From Bacteroidota bacterium (GTDB lineage: Bacteria > Bacteroidota > Bacteroidia > Flavobacteriales > Flavobacteriaceae): DNA of 6,954 nucleotides. How positions within the stretch are numbered: the first letter of the stretch is position 1; each line of letters starts with the position of its first letter. The notes beneath the pieces are model-generated. The model saw only the letters and a list, made by a program, of their open reading frames with translations, was not told the origin of the DNA and ran no database searches. The stretch is from assembly GCA_024278565.1 (NCBI GenBank), contig JAJRSY010000146.1, positions 1 to 6,954 on the forward strand, written 5' to 3'. Shown piece by piece: positions 1 through 6,072 of the stretch. A program made the position numbers and the translations under genes.

Positions 1-54
1 GCAAGGTTTCCAAAAAGACCTGCAAGGTTTCCAAAAAGACCTGCAAGGTTTCCA
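1..54. repeat. 21-bp direct tandem repeat, two full units plus a partial third
   Basis: The unit GCAAGGTTTCCAAAAAGACC plus a final T is present exactly at 1-21 and 22-42. A third copy starts at 43 and matches for its first 12 bases (to 54) before diverging. The first unit begins at the window edge, so more copies may lie to the left. There are no spacers, so this is a simple tandem array. Each unit carries the left arm of the inverted repeat at 37-69, as if that arm had been iterated. The 21-bp period is about two helical turns. No function is visible, and the copy number could vary between strains. Confidence 0.85.
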
Positions 55-69
55 GAACCTTGTAGGTCT
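37..69. repeat. Inverted repeat, 14-bp stem and 5-nt loop; possible terminator or dispersed palindromic repeat
   Basis: The left arm AGACCTGCAAGGTT (37-50) and right arm AACCTTGTAGGTCT (56-69) are complementary at 13 of 14 positions. The remaining pair, g43 with t63, would be a G-U wobble in RNA. The loop is TCCAG (51-55). The left arm also occurs at 16-29, so a transcript could pair alternative left arms with the single right arm. No run of T follows, so it is not a textbook intrinsic terminator for rightward transcription. It could end or protect a transcript of the gene to the left, or be a dispersed palindromic element of a kind I recall in flavobacterial intergenic DNA. That recollection is unverified. 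Confidence 0.6.
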
Positions 70-127
70 AGAGAACAGCGCACCTTGTTTAGTTGGCCTT
101 TTAACTAGAAGTTTAAGCCAGTTCACG

Positions 128-135
128 TAAATTTG
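128..135 (+). promoter_or_regulatory. Candidate Bacteroidota -7 box TAAATTTG upstream of the DUF4175-like gene
   Basis: TAAATTTG matches the Bacteroidota -7 consensus TAnnTTTG exactly. It would place a transcription start near 141-144, leaving a leader of only about 10-13 nt before the TTG start codon at 154. No convincing -33 TTTG or TTG lies 17-23 bp upstream; the nearest TTG (93-95) is 32 bp away. The call therefore rests on the -7 box alone. Confidence 0.4.
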
Positions 136-153
136 CCAATAAATCCACCGTAA

Positions 154-3100
154 TTGAACAATTATAACAACATACTTCATAAGCTTGAGCATTTTACAAA
201 GAGGTATTATGCCAAAATGCTGCTCAAGGGGATATTGCTTTTCTTGGTTTTAGGGCTGTTGTTTTTCTTTGCTGTATTGGGCGTGGAGTATTTCCTATGG
301 TTGGGCGGTACGGGGCGAATGTTGTTATTAGGGGCGTTTATAGGCCTAGAACTCTTTCTATTGTTCAGGTACATCGTCACGCCTTTGTTCTATTTGTTTA
401 AAATAAAGAAGGGCATTAGCAACAAAGAGGCTTCTGTCTTTATTGGCAAACATTTTCCAGATGTAGGCGATAAATTGTACAACCTTCTTGACCTAACAGA
501 AGATACCAATCAGTCTGAACTGTTGCTGGCCAGTATTGAACAACGTTCTGAAAGACTTAACCCTGTTCCGTTTTCTAGGGCTGTAGATTTTAAGGAAATC
601 CTGAAGTATACAAAATACTTAGCCATTCCGGCACTACTTCTTGGGGCGATTTGGTTGAGCGGCAATATACGCTCGTTCTTTGGCTCTTACAATCGGGTTG
701 TCAACTATAATCTTGCTTACGAGCCACCAGCGCCATTTTCATTTATAATGTTGTCAGACGAACTCAATGTGCTCGATTCAAGACCAATCGATATTTTGGT
801 CACCACAGAGGGAGATGTTCGCCCAGACCAAGTATATATTACCGTTGATGGAAAGAAGATCTTGTTGCAAGAGCAGAATGGTATTTACAAATACACCTTT
901 GCCCCGCCCTTGAGCTCTACGAATTTTTTCTTTGCAGCGAATGAGGTTGCCTCTAGGGAGTATAGATTGAACGCCCTTAGAACGCCATCAATACAGAACT
1001 TCAGGCTTGTTTTGGATTATCCCGCATATACAAACAAAAAACGAGAGGTTTTAGAGATCACTGGAAACGCGACTTTTCCTGAAGGAACCAAGGTTACATG
1101 GCAGATTGAAGGGAAAAATACCGAAAGAATCCATTTGATCACAAAAGACACCTCTTTGGTTTTTGACAAGGAGGGCGAGGGGTTCAAATTGACAAAACGG
1201 GTGTATTCAGACCTGAACTATCAGTTGACCACTTCTAACAAGAACGTTTCAGCCCATGAAAAGCTTGAGTATCGGTTTAAGGCGGTAAAGGACGCCCACC
1301 CTTCGATAAAGGCAAGACAGGTGCTTGATTCGTTAAACCCTAACATCTCTTATTATGTGGGCGAGGCCTCTGATGACTATAGTGTGAAACAAATAGATTT
1401 GGTGTGCTATGCGGATACGAATCCTGAGAAAAGGCAAATCGTTAATTTAGAGTCCCCAAATACCAATTTCAACCAGTTTTATTATACATTTCCGTCTGGC
1501 CTACAGCTCGACTCTGGTACGAATTACAGCTTCTATTTCGAAGCTACCGACAATGACGGTCTGCACAACGGAAAAACGTCGAAAAGCCAAGTGTTTAGTA
1601 TGATTTTATTAAATGAGGATCAATTGAAGGGCAGAGAACTTGAAACCCAACAGTCCTTGATTAACAATATGGACAAGTCTTTGGAAAAGTTCAAGGAGCA
1701 AAAAGAAACGCTAAAGGAAATCAACCAAGCCCAGAAAGAGAATAAACAATCGACTTTTAATGAAAAAAACCGCATCAAAGATTTTTTAAAGAAACAACAA
1801 CAGCAAGAGGCGATGATGGAGAAATTCAGTAAGCAATTGAAGGAGAGCCTAAACAAAGGGGAAGATGATAAGCTGAACAAGTTGCTAAAAGAGCGATTAG
1901 AGCGACAAGAAATAGCCGCAAAAAAGAACGAGAAACTACTTGAGGAACTTAATAAAATAGCAGATAAAATAAACAAGGAAGAACTGGCAAAGCGACTTGA
2001 AGAGCTGGCAAAGAAGCAACAGAACAGTGAGCGCAACCTAGAACAGCTATTGGAACTGACCAAACGGTATTATGTTACCGAAAAGGCCGGGCAATTGGCT
2101 AAAGAGCTCGAAAAACTAGCTAAAAAACAAGAGCGGGAAGCAAACAAAAAAGAGGCAAAGGGCAAAGTGGATGAGCAAGATATAATGAACAAAGAGTTTA
2201 AGAAGCTAGTCAATGAAATAAACGAGCTTAAAAAGGACAATGAAGCCTTGAAAAAGCCACTTGAAATGGAAATTGACAAACAAAAACAAGAAGATATCAG
2301 CGGCGACCAAAAGGAAGCATCAGAAGAACTTAAGAATGAAAAATCAGAAACATCTGATGCTGAAAAAAAACAGCAATCTGGTAAAAAGGCATCCAATAAA
2401 CAAAAATCGGCCGCCCAAAAAATGAAAGAAATGAGCGAGCAACTCCGGCAGTCAGCTTCTGCGGGGGGAGGGGGTTCCACCATTACGGAAGACGCCGAGA
2501 TGTTACGCCAGATTTTAGATAATCTGGTGATTTTTTCATTTAAACAAGAGGTTTTACACGATAATTTAGAAGATAGCGATGTAGGCTCTCCCCAGTTTTC
2601 CAATACCATTCGTAAGCAAAAGGAACTGCGAAATTTGTTCGAACATGTTGATGACAGTCTTTTTGCCCTTTCGCTTCGACGCGCAGAGCTATCTGAATTT
2701 GTAAACGAGCAGATCACCGAGGTGTACTATAACACCGACAAGGCTTTGGAGGATATTGCCGAAAGTAGAATATACCAAGGCGTATCCCATCAAAAGTACA
2801 TCTTGACTGCCGCCAATAGCCTGTCTGATTTTCTTGCCAATGTTTTAGATAATATGCAACAGAGCATGCAATCAGGAGAGGGTGAAGGAGAGGGTGAAGG
2901 CTTTCAGTTACCAGATATCATAAAAAGCCAAGGAGAGCTAAAGGAAAAAATGGAAGGAATGGGGCAATCGGGCAAGGGGCAACCAAAAGAGGGCGAAGGA
3001 GAGGGAGAAAAAGGTAAGGGAGAAGATGGAGGAAAGCAGGGTGAGGAAGGGAAAGAGGGCAAAGAGGGAAAGCAAGGTGAAGAAGGACAGGGCAAGGAGG

Positions 3101-3621
3101 GCAAGAATGGGGTGGAAGGCTCAGGTATAGAAGGTAAGGGCGGCAATGGCAATGCAGGCGGAAACGGCAAAAGCCAAGGAGAGTCTGGCCGGCCAAGCGA
3201 AGAGGAACTCAGAGAAATATACGAAATATATAAAGAACAGCAGGTAATTCGTGAGCAGTTAGAGCAACAATTGAAAGACATGATAAATGCTAACGACCGA
3301 AGATTGGGTCAAAAACTGATTAGGCAGATTGAAGACTTTGAAAACGATTTACTCGAAAACGGATTTACACAGCGAGGGAGGAATAAAATAAATAACATTC
3401 AGTATGAAATGTTGAAATTAGAGAACGCTGCGATAAAGCAAGGCAAGAAGAAGGAACGGGAAAGCGATACCAATAAGAACAACTTCATCAACCCCATTAC
3501 CACTAAGCCCTCATTATTAGGCGATTATCGCAATGATATCGAAATTTTGAACAGAGAAACGCTACCTTTGCGGCAGAATTTTAAGAATAGGGTCAAGGAA
3601 TATTTCAAGAGCGATGATTGA
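154..3621 (+). CDS. Large DUF4175-like membrane-anchored coiled-coil protein
   Basis: This 1155-residue protein has an unknown biochemical role. Hydrophobic helices at about 25-50, 56-82 and 153-170, with positive charges at 16-25, 83-91 and 151-154, suggest the N-terminus and residues 84-152 face the cytoplasm and the rest faces the periplasm. Residues 190-485 look like two or three Ig-like beta-sandwich modules (LDYPAYT at 287-293, ASDDYS at 405-410, ATDNDG at 464-469). Residues 486-765 form a long Lys/Glu/Gln coiled coil. A GGGG linker (771-774) leads to a helical block (780-900), a Gly/Glu/Lys/Gln tail (907-1013) and a charged helical C-terminus. This order fits DUF4175 and the related alphaproteobacterial family of long low-complexity proteins. 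The start is a TTG immediately after an in-frame TAA (151-153). The alternative ATG at 217 would remove the conserved-looking helix before the first membrane segment. The last 8 bp overlap ybeY. The domain family is likely; the function is not known. Confidence 0.85.
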   Translation: MNNYNNILHKLEHFTKRYYAKMLLKGILLFLVLGLLFFFAVLGVEYFLWLGGTGRMLLLGAFIGLELFLLFRYIVTPLFYLFKIKKGISNKEASVFIGKHFPDVGDKLYNLLDLTEDTNQSELLLASIEQRSERLNPVPFSRAVDFKEILKYTKYLAIPALLLGAIWLSGNIRSFFGSYNRVVNYNLAYEPPAPFSFIMLSDELNVLDSRPIDILVTTEGDVRPDQVYITVDGKKILLQEQNGIYKYTFAPPLSSTNFFFAANEVASREYRLNALRTPSIQNFRLVLDYPAYTNKKREVLEITGNATFPEGTKVTWQIEGKNTERIHLITKDTSLVFDKEGEGFKLTKRVYSDLNYQLTTSNKNVSAHEKLEYRFKAVKDAHPSIKARQVLDSLNPNISYYVGEASDDYSVKQIDLVCYADTNPEKRQIVNLESPNTNFNQFYYTFPSGLQLDSGTNYSFYFEATDNDGLHNGKTSKSQVFSMILLNEDQLKGRELETQQSLINNMDKSLEKFKEQKETLKEINQAQKENKQSTFNEKNRIKDFLKKQQQQEAMMEKFSKQLKESLNKGEDDKLNKLLKERLERQEIAAKKNEKLLEELNKIADKINKEELAKRLEELAKKQQNSERNLEQLLELTKRYYVTEKAGQLAKELEKLAKKQEREANKKEAKGKVDEQDIMNKEFKKLVNEINELKKDNEALKKPLEMEIDKQKQEDISGDQKEASEELKNEKSETSDAEKKQQSGKKASNKQKSAAQKMKEMSEQLRQSASAGGGGSTITEDAEMLRQILDNLVIFSFKQEVLHDNLEDSDVGSPQFSNTIRKQKELRNLFEHVDDSLFALSLRRAELSEFVNEQITEVYYNTDKALEDIAESRIYQGVSHQKYILTAANSLSDFLANVLDNMQQSMQSGEGEGEGEGFQLPDIIKSQGELKEKMEGMGQSGKGQPKEGEGEGEKGKGEDGGKQGEEGKEGKEGKQGEEGQGKEGKNGVEGSGIEGKGGNGNAGGNGKSQGESGRPSEEELREIYEIYKEQQVIREQLEQQLKDMINANDRRLGQKLIRQIEDFENDLLENGFTQRGRNKINNIQYEMLKLENAAIKQGKKKERESDTNKNNFINPITTKPSLLGDYRNDIEILNRETLPLRQNFKNRVKEYFKSDD
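2463..2474 (+). repeat. G6-A-G5 run inside the DUF4175-like gene
   Basis: Twelve bases, all G except a2469, encode the Gly4 linker (residues 771-774) with GGG codons in an otherwise A-rich gene. The linker separates the coiled coil from the next helical block. Gain or loss of one G would frameshift the protein and remove about its last third. Confidence 0.7.
2872..3192 (+). repeat. Purine-rich low-complexity tract encoding the Gly/Glu/Lys/Gln tail
   Basis: The coding strand is almost entirely purine through most of this stretch. It opens with an exact 12-bp tandem duplication (GGAGAGGGTGAA at 2875-2886 and 2887-2898) that encodes alternating Gly-Glu. Residues 961-978 are six X-X-Gly triplets in register and 981-989 are three more, giving a short collagen-like pattern without proline. 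Such tracts are slippage-prone and are usually disordered, hydrophilic linkers in protein. The opposite strand is open in several frames only because of this composition. Confidence 0.8.
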
Positions 3622-4033
3622 GTTCCAGTATGAGACTGATTTTGTGTTAAACAATGAATCTAGGTTTATAGACTGGCTTGACAGGGTAATTAGTTCTGAA
3701 AGAAGGAGTTATGGTGAAATATGCTTCATTTTTTGTACTGATGAGCATTTATTGGGCATTAATCAAGAACACTTAAACCATGACACTTTTACAGATATAA
3801 TCACCTTTGATTATTCAGGGGGTGCGAGTTTGCAGGGTGATATTTTCGTATCAATAGATCGGGTGCGTGAGAATGCCGTTACATATAAGGTTGAGTTACA
3901 AGATGAGCTGCTGAGAGTGATGTCCCATGGCATATTGCACCTTGTGGGCTACTCAGACAAGTCAGCTGATGATATTGTTCTTATGAGAGCTAAAGAAGAA
4001 GAAAAAATAAAATTGTTCCACGTGGAACAATAG
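3614..4033 (+). CDS. ybeY: Endoribonuclease YbeY (16S rRNA 3'-end maturation, ribosome quality control)
   Basis: YbeY is a metal-dependent single-strand endoribonuclease in the cytoplasm that takes part in maturation of the 16S rRNA 3' end and in removal of defective ribosomes. This 139-residue protein has the family landmarks: NHDTFTDIITF (55-65), GDIFVS (75-80) and the metal-site motif SHGILHLVGYSDK (104-116). His105 and His109 are two zinc ligands. The third ligand, His in E. coli (GYDH), aligns with Asp115 here. I recall a GYxDK form in other Bacteroidota, so this looks like a lineage variant and not a dead enzyme. The ATG at 3614 lies inside the end of the preceding gene (8-bp overlap), which suggests translational coupling. 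The last codons, encoding LFHVEQ, coincide with a perfect parS palindrome. Confidence 0.95.
   Translation: MIEFQYETDFVLNNESRFIDWLDRVISSERRSYGEICFIFCTDEHLLGINQEHLNHDTFTDIITFDYSGGASLQGDIFVSIDRVRENAVTYKVELQDELLRVMSHGILHLVGYSDKSADDIVLMRAKEEEKIKLFHVEQ
4012..4031. other. parS: parS-like ParB-binding centromere site 1, inside the 3' end of ybeY
   Basis: ATTGTTCCACGTGGAACAAT is a perfect 20-bp palindrome. Its 16-bp core TGTTCCACGTGGAACA (4014-4029) is identical to the classical chromosomal parS sequence bound by ParB/Spo0J (the Pseudomonas form; the Bacillus form carries TTTCACGTGAAA in the centre). The palindrome has no loop, so an RNA hairpin or terminator is unlikely and a dimeric DNA-binding protein site is favoured. 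It overlaps codons for the last six YbeY residues and the first base of the stop codon. ParB itself is not encoded in the window, so binding is inferred from the sequence match. Confidence 0.85.
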
Positions 4034-4040
4034 TTACTGT

Positions 4041-4071
4041 TTTGTTGATGATTGCGTGCCAGATATAATTA
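4041..4071 (+). promoter_or_regulatory. Candidate promoter for mnmG in the ybeY-mnmG gap
   Basis: TTTG (4041-4044) stands 19 bp before TATAATTA (4064-4071), which agrees only partly with the Bacteroidota -7 box TAnnTTTG. Read as a sigma70-type promoter it is TTGTTG (4042-4047), a 16-bp spacer and a perfect TATAAT (4064-4069). A start near 4076 would give a leader of about 30 nt. It would let mnmG be transcribed apart from the DUF4175-ybeY pair and lies just downstream of parS site 1. AT-rich DNA gives such matches by chance. Confidence 0.3.
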
Positions 4072-4105
4072 AAGGGATATCAGCCAAGAAAGAAGACTCA
4101 AAAAT

Positions 4106-5974
4106 ATGTTTGAAAGCGAATATGATGTGATTGTTGTAGGTGGAGGCCATGCCGGTGCAGAGGCTGCCGCTGCCGCTGCCAACATGGGGTCGAAAACCCT
4201 TTTGGTGACAATGAACCTGCAAACCATTGGGCAAATGTCATGTAATCCGGCAATGGGTGGAATCGCAAAAGGACAAATAGTTCGAGAGATCGATGCTCTG
4301 GGTGGCTATAGCGGAATAATCACCGACAAATCAGCCATACAGTTCAAGATGTTGAATAAGTCGAAAGGTCCGGCCATGTGGAGTCCCCGTGCGCAAAATG
4401 ATCGTATACGATTTGCCGAGGAGTGGCGGTTGGCCTTGGAGCGTACACCGAACGTTGATTTTTACCAAGATAGGGTAAGCGAACTTATTGTGGAAGAGGG
4501 AAGGGCAAAGGGAGTTAGAACCGCATTGGGAATCGAAATTAGAGGAAAATCAGTTATACTTACCAACGGAACATTTTTAAACGGGCTGATCCACATTGGC
4601 GAAAAACAATTTAGTGGCGGCAGAGCCGGTGAAAGAGCTGCAACCGGAATTACCGAACAACTGACCGATCTTGGTTTTGAAAGCGGCAGAATGAAAACGG
4701 GCACCCCGCCCAGGGTCGATGGCCGTTCGCTGGATTTTTCAAAGATGATCGTGCAGCCTGGGGATGCCGTTCCTGAGAAATTCTCCTATTCGAACACCAA
4801 GTTTTTGGGGCGACAGCGTGATTGCCATATGGCGCATACAAGCACTTTGGTCCACGACCTGCTCAAAGAGGGGTTTGATCGATCACCCATGTTCAATGGT
4901 AGGATAAAAAGTATTGGGCCGCGTTATTGCCCCTCTATTGAGGACAAAATCAACAGATTTGCAGATAAGGATAGCCACCAACTCTTTGTAGAGCCTGAGG
5001 GCTGGAATACCGTTGAAGTGTATGTAAATGGTTTTTCTACCTCCTTGCCCGAAGATGTACAGTTTAAAGCATTGAGGTCTGTTGTGGGTTTTGAGAATGT
5101 CAAGTTTTTCAGACTGGGTTATGCAATAGAGTATGACTATTTCCCCCCAACACAATTAAAGCACACCTTAGAGACCAAGTTGGTCGAAAATCTTTATTTT
5201 GCCGGGCAGATAAACGGTACTACTGGTTATGAAGAAGCTGCGTCACAGGGTTTAATGGCCGGCATAAACGCACATCAAAAGTCCAATGAAAAAGAGGCTT
5301 TTGTGTTGAAAAGAGACGAAGCCTATATAGGTGTTTTGATTGATGATCTTATCACAAAGGGCACTGAAGAGCCCTATCGAATGTTCACATCAAGGGCCGA
5401 ATATAGAACCTTGTTACGCCAAGACAATGCCGATTTGCGCTTGACCCCAAAAGGGCATGAAATTGGGTTGGCGAGCGATACCAGATTAAGGAATATGGAG
5501 GAAAAGCAACGAAAATCAGATGCATTTATTAAATTTTTCAAAGAGACCAGTGTGCTTCCTGACGAGATAAACCCGATACTTGACAGTGTTGGTTCTGCTT
5601 TGGTCAAACAATCTGATAAAATGGTACGGGCATTCTCAAGACCAAAAGTGACTATGAGCCATATGCTTCAGTTGGCATCGGTTTCCGCATATGTTAAAGA
5701 TAATGATTTGAATCGAGAGGTGTTGGAGCAGACAGAGGTACAGGTGAAATACTCGGGCTACATCGCCAAGGAAAAAAACAATGCAGATAAATTGCATCGC
5801 TTAGAGGAGGTTCGCATTCCTGAAAATTTCGAATATTCGCGCTTAAAATCGCTATCCTTTGAGGCTAGGGAAAAGCTTAATAATATACGGCCGGCGACCA
5901 TTGCCCAGGCTTCTCGGATCAGCGGTGTTTCGCCTTCTGACGTTAGCGTTCTTTTGGTTTTTATGGGCAGGTAA
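4106..5974 (+). CDS. mnmG: MnmG (GidA), FAD enzyme of tRNA wobble-uridine carboxymethylaminomethylation
   Basis: MnmG works with the GTPase MnmE to install the carboxymethylaminomethyl group at C5 of U34 in tRNAs reading split codon boxes, using FAD, NADH, glycine and a folate one-carbon unit. At 622 residues it is full length (E. coli about 629). The FAD Rossmann motif is GGGHAGAEAA (12-21), followed by MSCNPAMGGIAKG (44-56) with Cys46, then TGTPPRVDGRS (198-208), GPRYCPSIEDKI (271-282) with Cys275, and FAGQINGTTGYEEAASQG (365-382). Cys46 and Cys275 correspond to the two conserved family cysteines. The C-terminal helical part that contacts MnmE and tRNA keeps YSGYI (549-553) and TIAQASRISGVSP (598-610). 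The ATG is preceded by A-rich DNA with no clear Shine-Dalgarno site, as is usual in Bacteroidota. The gene is flanked on both sides by parS-like palindromes; gidA lies near the replication origin in many bacteria. Confidence 0.98.
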   Translation: MFESEYDVIVVGGGHAGAEAAAAAANMGSKTLLVTMNLQTIGQMSCNPAMGGIAKGQIVREIDALGGYSGIITDKSAIQFKMLNKSKGPAMWSPRAQNDRIRFAEEWRLALERTPNVDFYQDRVSELIVEEGRAKGVRTALGIEIRGKSVILTNGTFLNGLIHIGEKQFSGGRAGERAATGITEQLTDLGFESGRMKTGTPPRVDGRSLDFSKMIVQPGDAVPEKFSYSNTKFLGRQRDCHMAHTSTLVHDLLKEGFDRSPMFNGRIKSIGPRYCPSIEDKINRFADKDSHQLFVEPEGWNTVEVYVNGFSTSLPEDVQFKALRSVVGFENVKFFRLGYAIEYDYFPPTQLKHTLETKLVENLYFAGQINGTTGYEEAASQGLMAGINAHQKSNEKEAFVLKRDEAYIGVLIDDLITKGTEEPYRMFTSRAEYRTLLRQDNADLRLTPKGHEIGLASDTRLRNMEEKQRKSDAFIKFFKETSVLPDEINPILDSVGSALVKQSDKMVRAFSRPKVTMSHMLQLASVSAYVKDNDLNREVLEQTEVQVKYSGYIAKEKNNADKLHRLEEVRIPENFEYSRLKSLSFEAREKLNNIRPATIAQASRISGVSPSDVSVLLVFMGR

Positions 5975-5981
5975 AAACGTA

Positions 5982-5999
5982 TTGTTCCACGTGGAACAA
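5982..5999. other. parS: parS-like ParB-binding centromere site 2, just after mnmG
   Basis: TTGTTCCACGTGGAACAA is a perfect 18-bp palindrome with the same 16-bp core as site 1 (core 5983-5998). It begins 8 bp after the mnmG stop codon and is fully intergenic. The two cores are 1969 bp apart. The following AAAAA is not a T-run for the + strand, and the palindrome has no loop, so a terminator is a poor explanation. A second exact copy of a 16-mer within 2 kb strongly supports a functional site. Confidence 0.87.
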
Positions 6000-6023
6000 A
6001 AATTGAAAGTCCCAAATATGTCT

Positions 6024-6052
6024 TTGGTTTGATTTTTGCGGCTATCTATAAT
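6024..6052 (+). promoter_or_regulatory. Candidate promoter for the lipoprotein gene
   Basis: TTGGTT (6024-6029), a 17-bp spacer and TATAAT (6047-6052) precede the ATG at 6073. Read in Bacteroidota terms, TTTG (6023-6026) stands 20 bp before TATAATCG (6047-6054), a partial match to TAnnTTTG. The leader would be about 14 nt. The arrangement resembles the one upstream of mnmG, and both lie just downstream of a parS-like site. Confidence 0.33.
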
Positions 6053-6072
6053 CGAGATGAACCAAGTCAAAA

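Noticed and set aside
1..69. CRISPR-like repeat array
   Set aside because: The 21-bp units abut directly with no spacers and there are no cas genes.
121..135. A third parS-like site around GTTCACGTAA
   Set aside because: Only the central ACGT and a few flanking bases agree. It is not palindromic and lacks the GGAACA half.
217..219. ATG at 217 as the true start of the DUF4175-like gene
   Set aside because: It would drop the N-terminal charged helix that flanks the first membrane segment and gives it positive-inside orientation. The TTG at 154 keeps it and directly follows a stop.
1620..2717. Long open frames on the - strand rich in Ser, Cys and Phe, opposite the coiled-coil region
   Set aside because: They mirror the Lys/Glu-rich coding strand, whose AAA, AAG, GAA and GAG codons read as Phe, Leu and Ser on the other strand. 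The + frame is continuous and has clear protein features.
2904..3281. Pro/Ser/Leu-rich - strand open frames opposite the purine tract
   Set aside because: They result from the purine-only composition of the sense strand (no stops arise on the complement) and have no recognisable domain.
4034..4234. Short - strand open frame over the ybeY-mnmG gap
   Set aside because: Most of it lies opposite the conserved FAD-binding start of mnmG, and the protein has no recognisable feature.
4012..5999. Replication origin (oriC) around mnmG
   Set aside because: The parS-like sites and gidA suggest an origin-side location, but I found no DnaA-box cluster (TTATNCACA), AT-rich unwinding region or dnaA gene, so no origin is claimed here.
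6012..6027. CCAAA/TTTGG hairpin after mnmG, followed by a T-rich stretch, as an intrinsic terminator
   Set aside because: The stem is only 5 bp with a 6-nt loop, is AT-rich and has an interrupted T stretch, so it is too weak to call. It also overlaps the candidate promoter.
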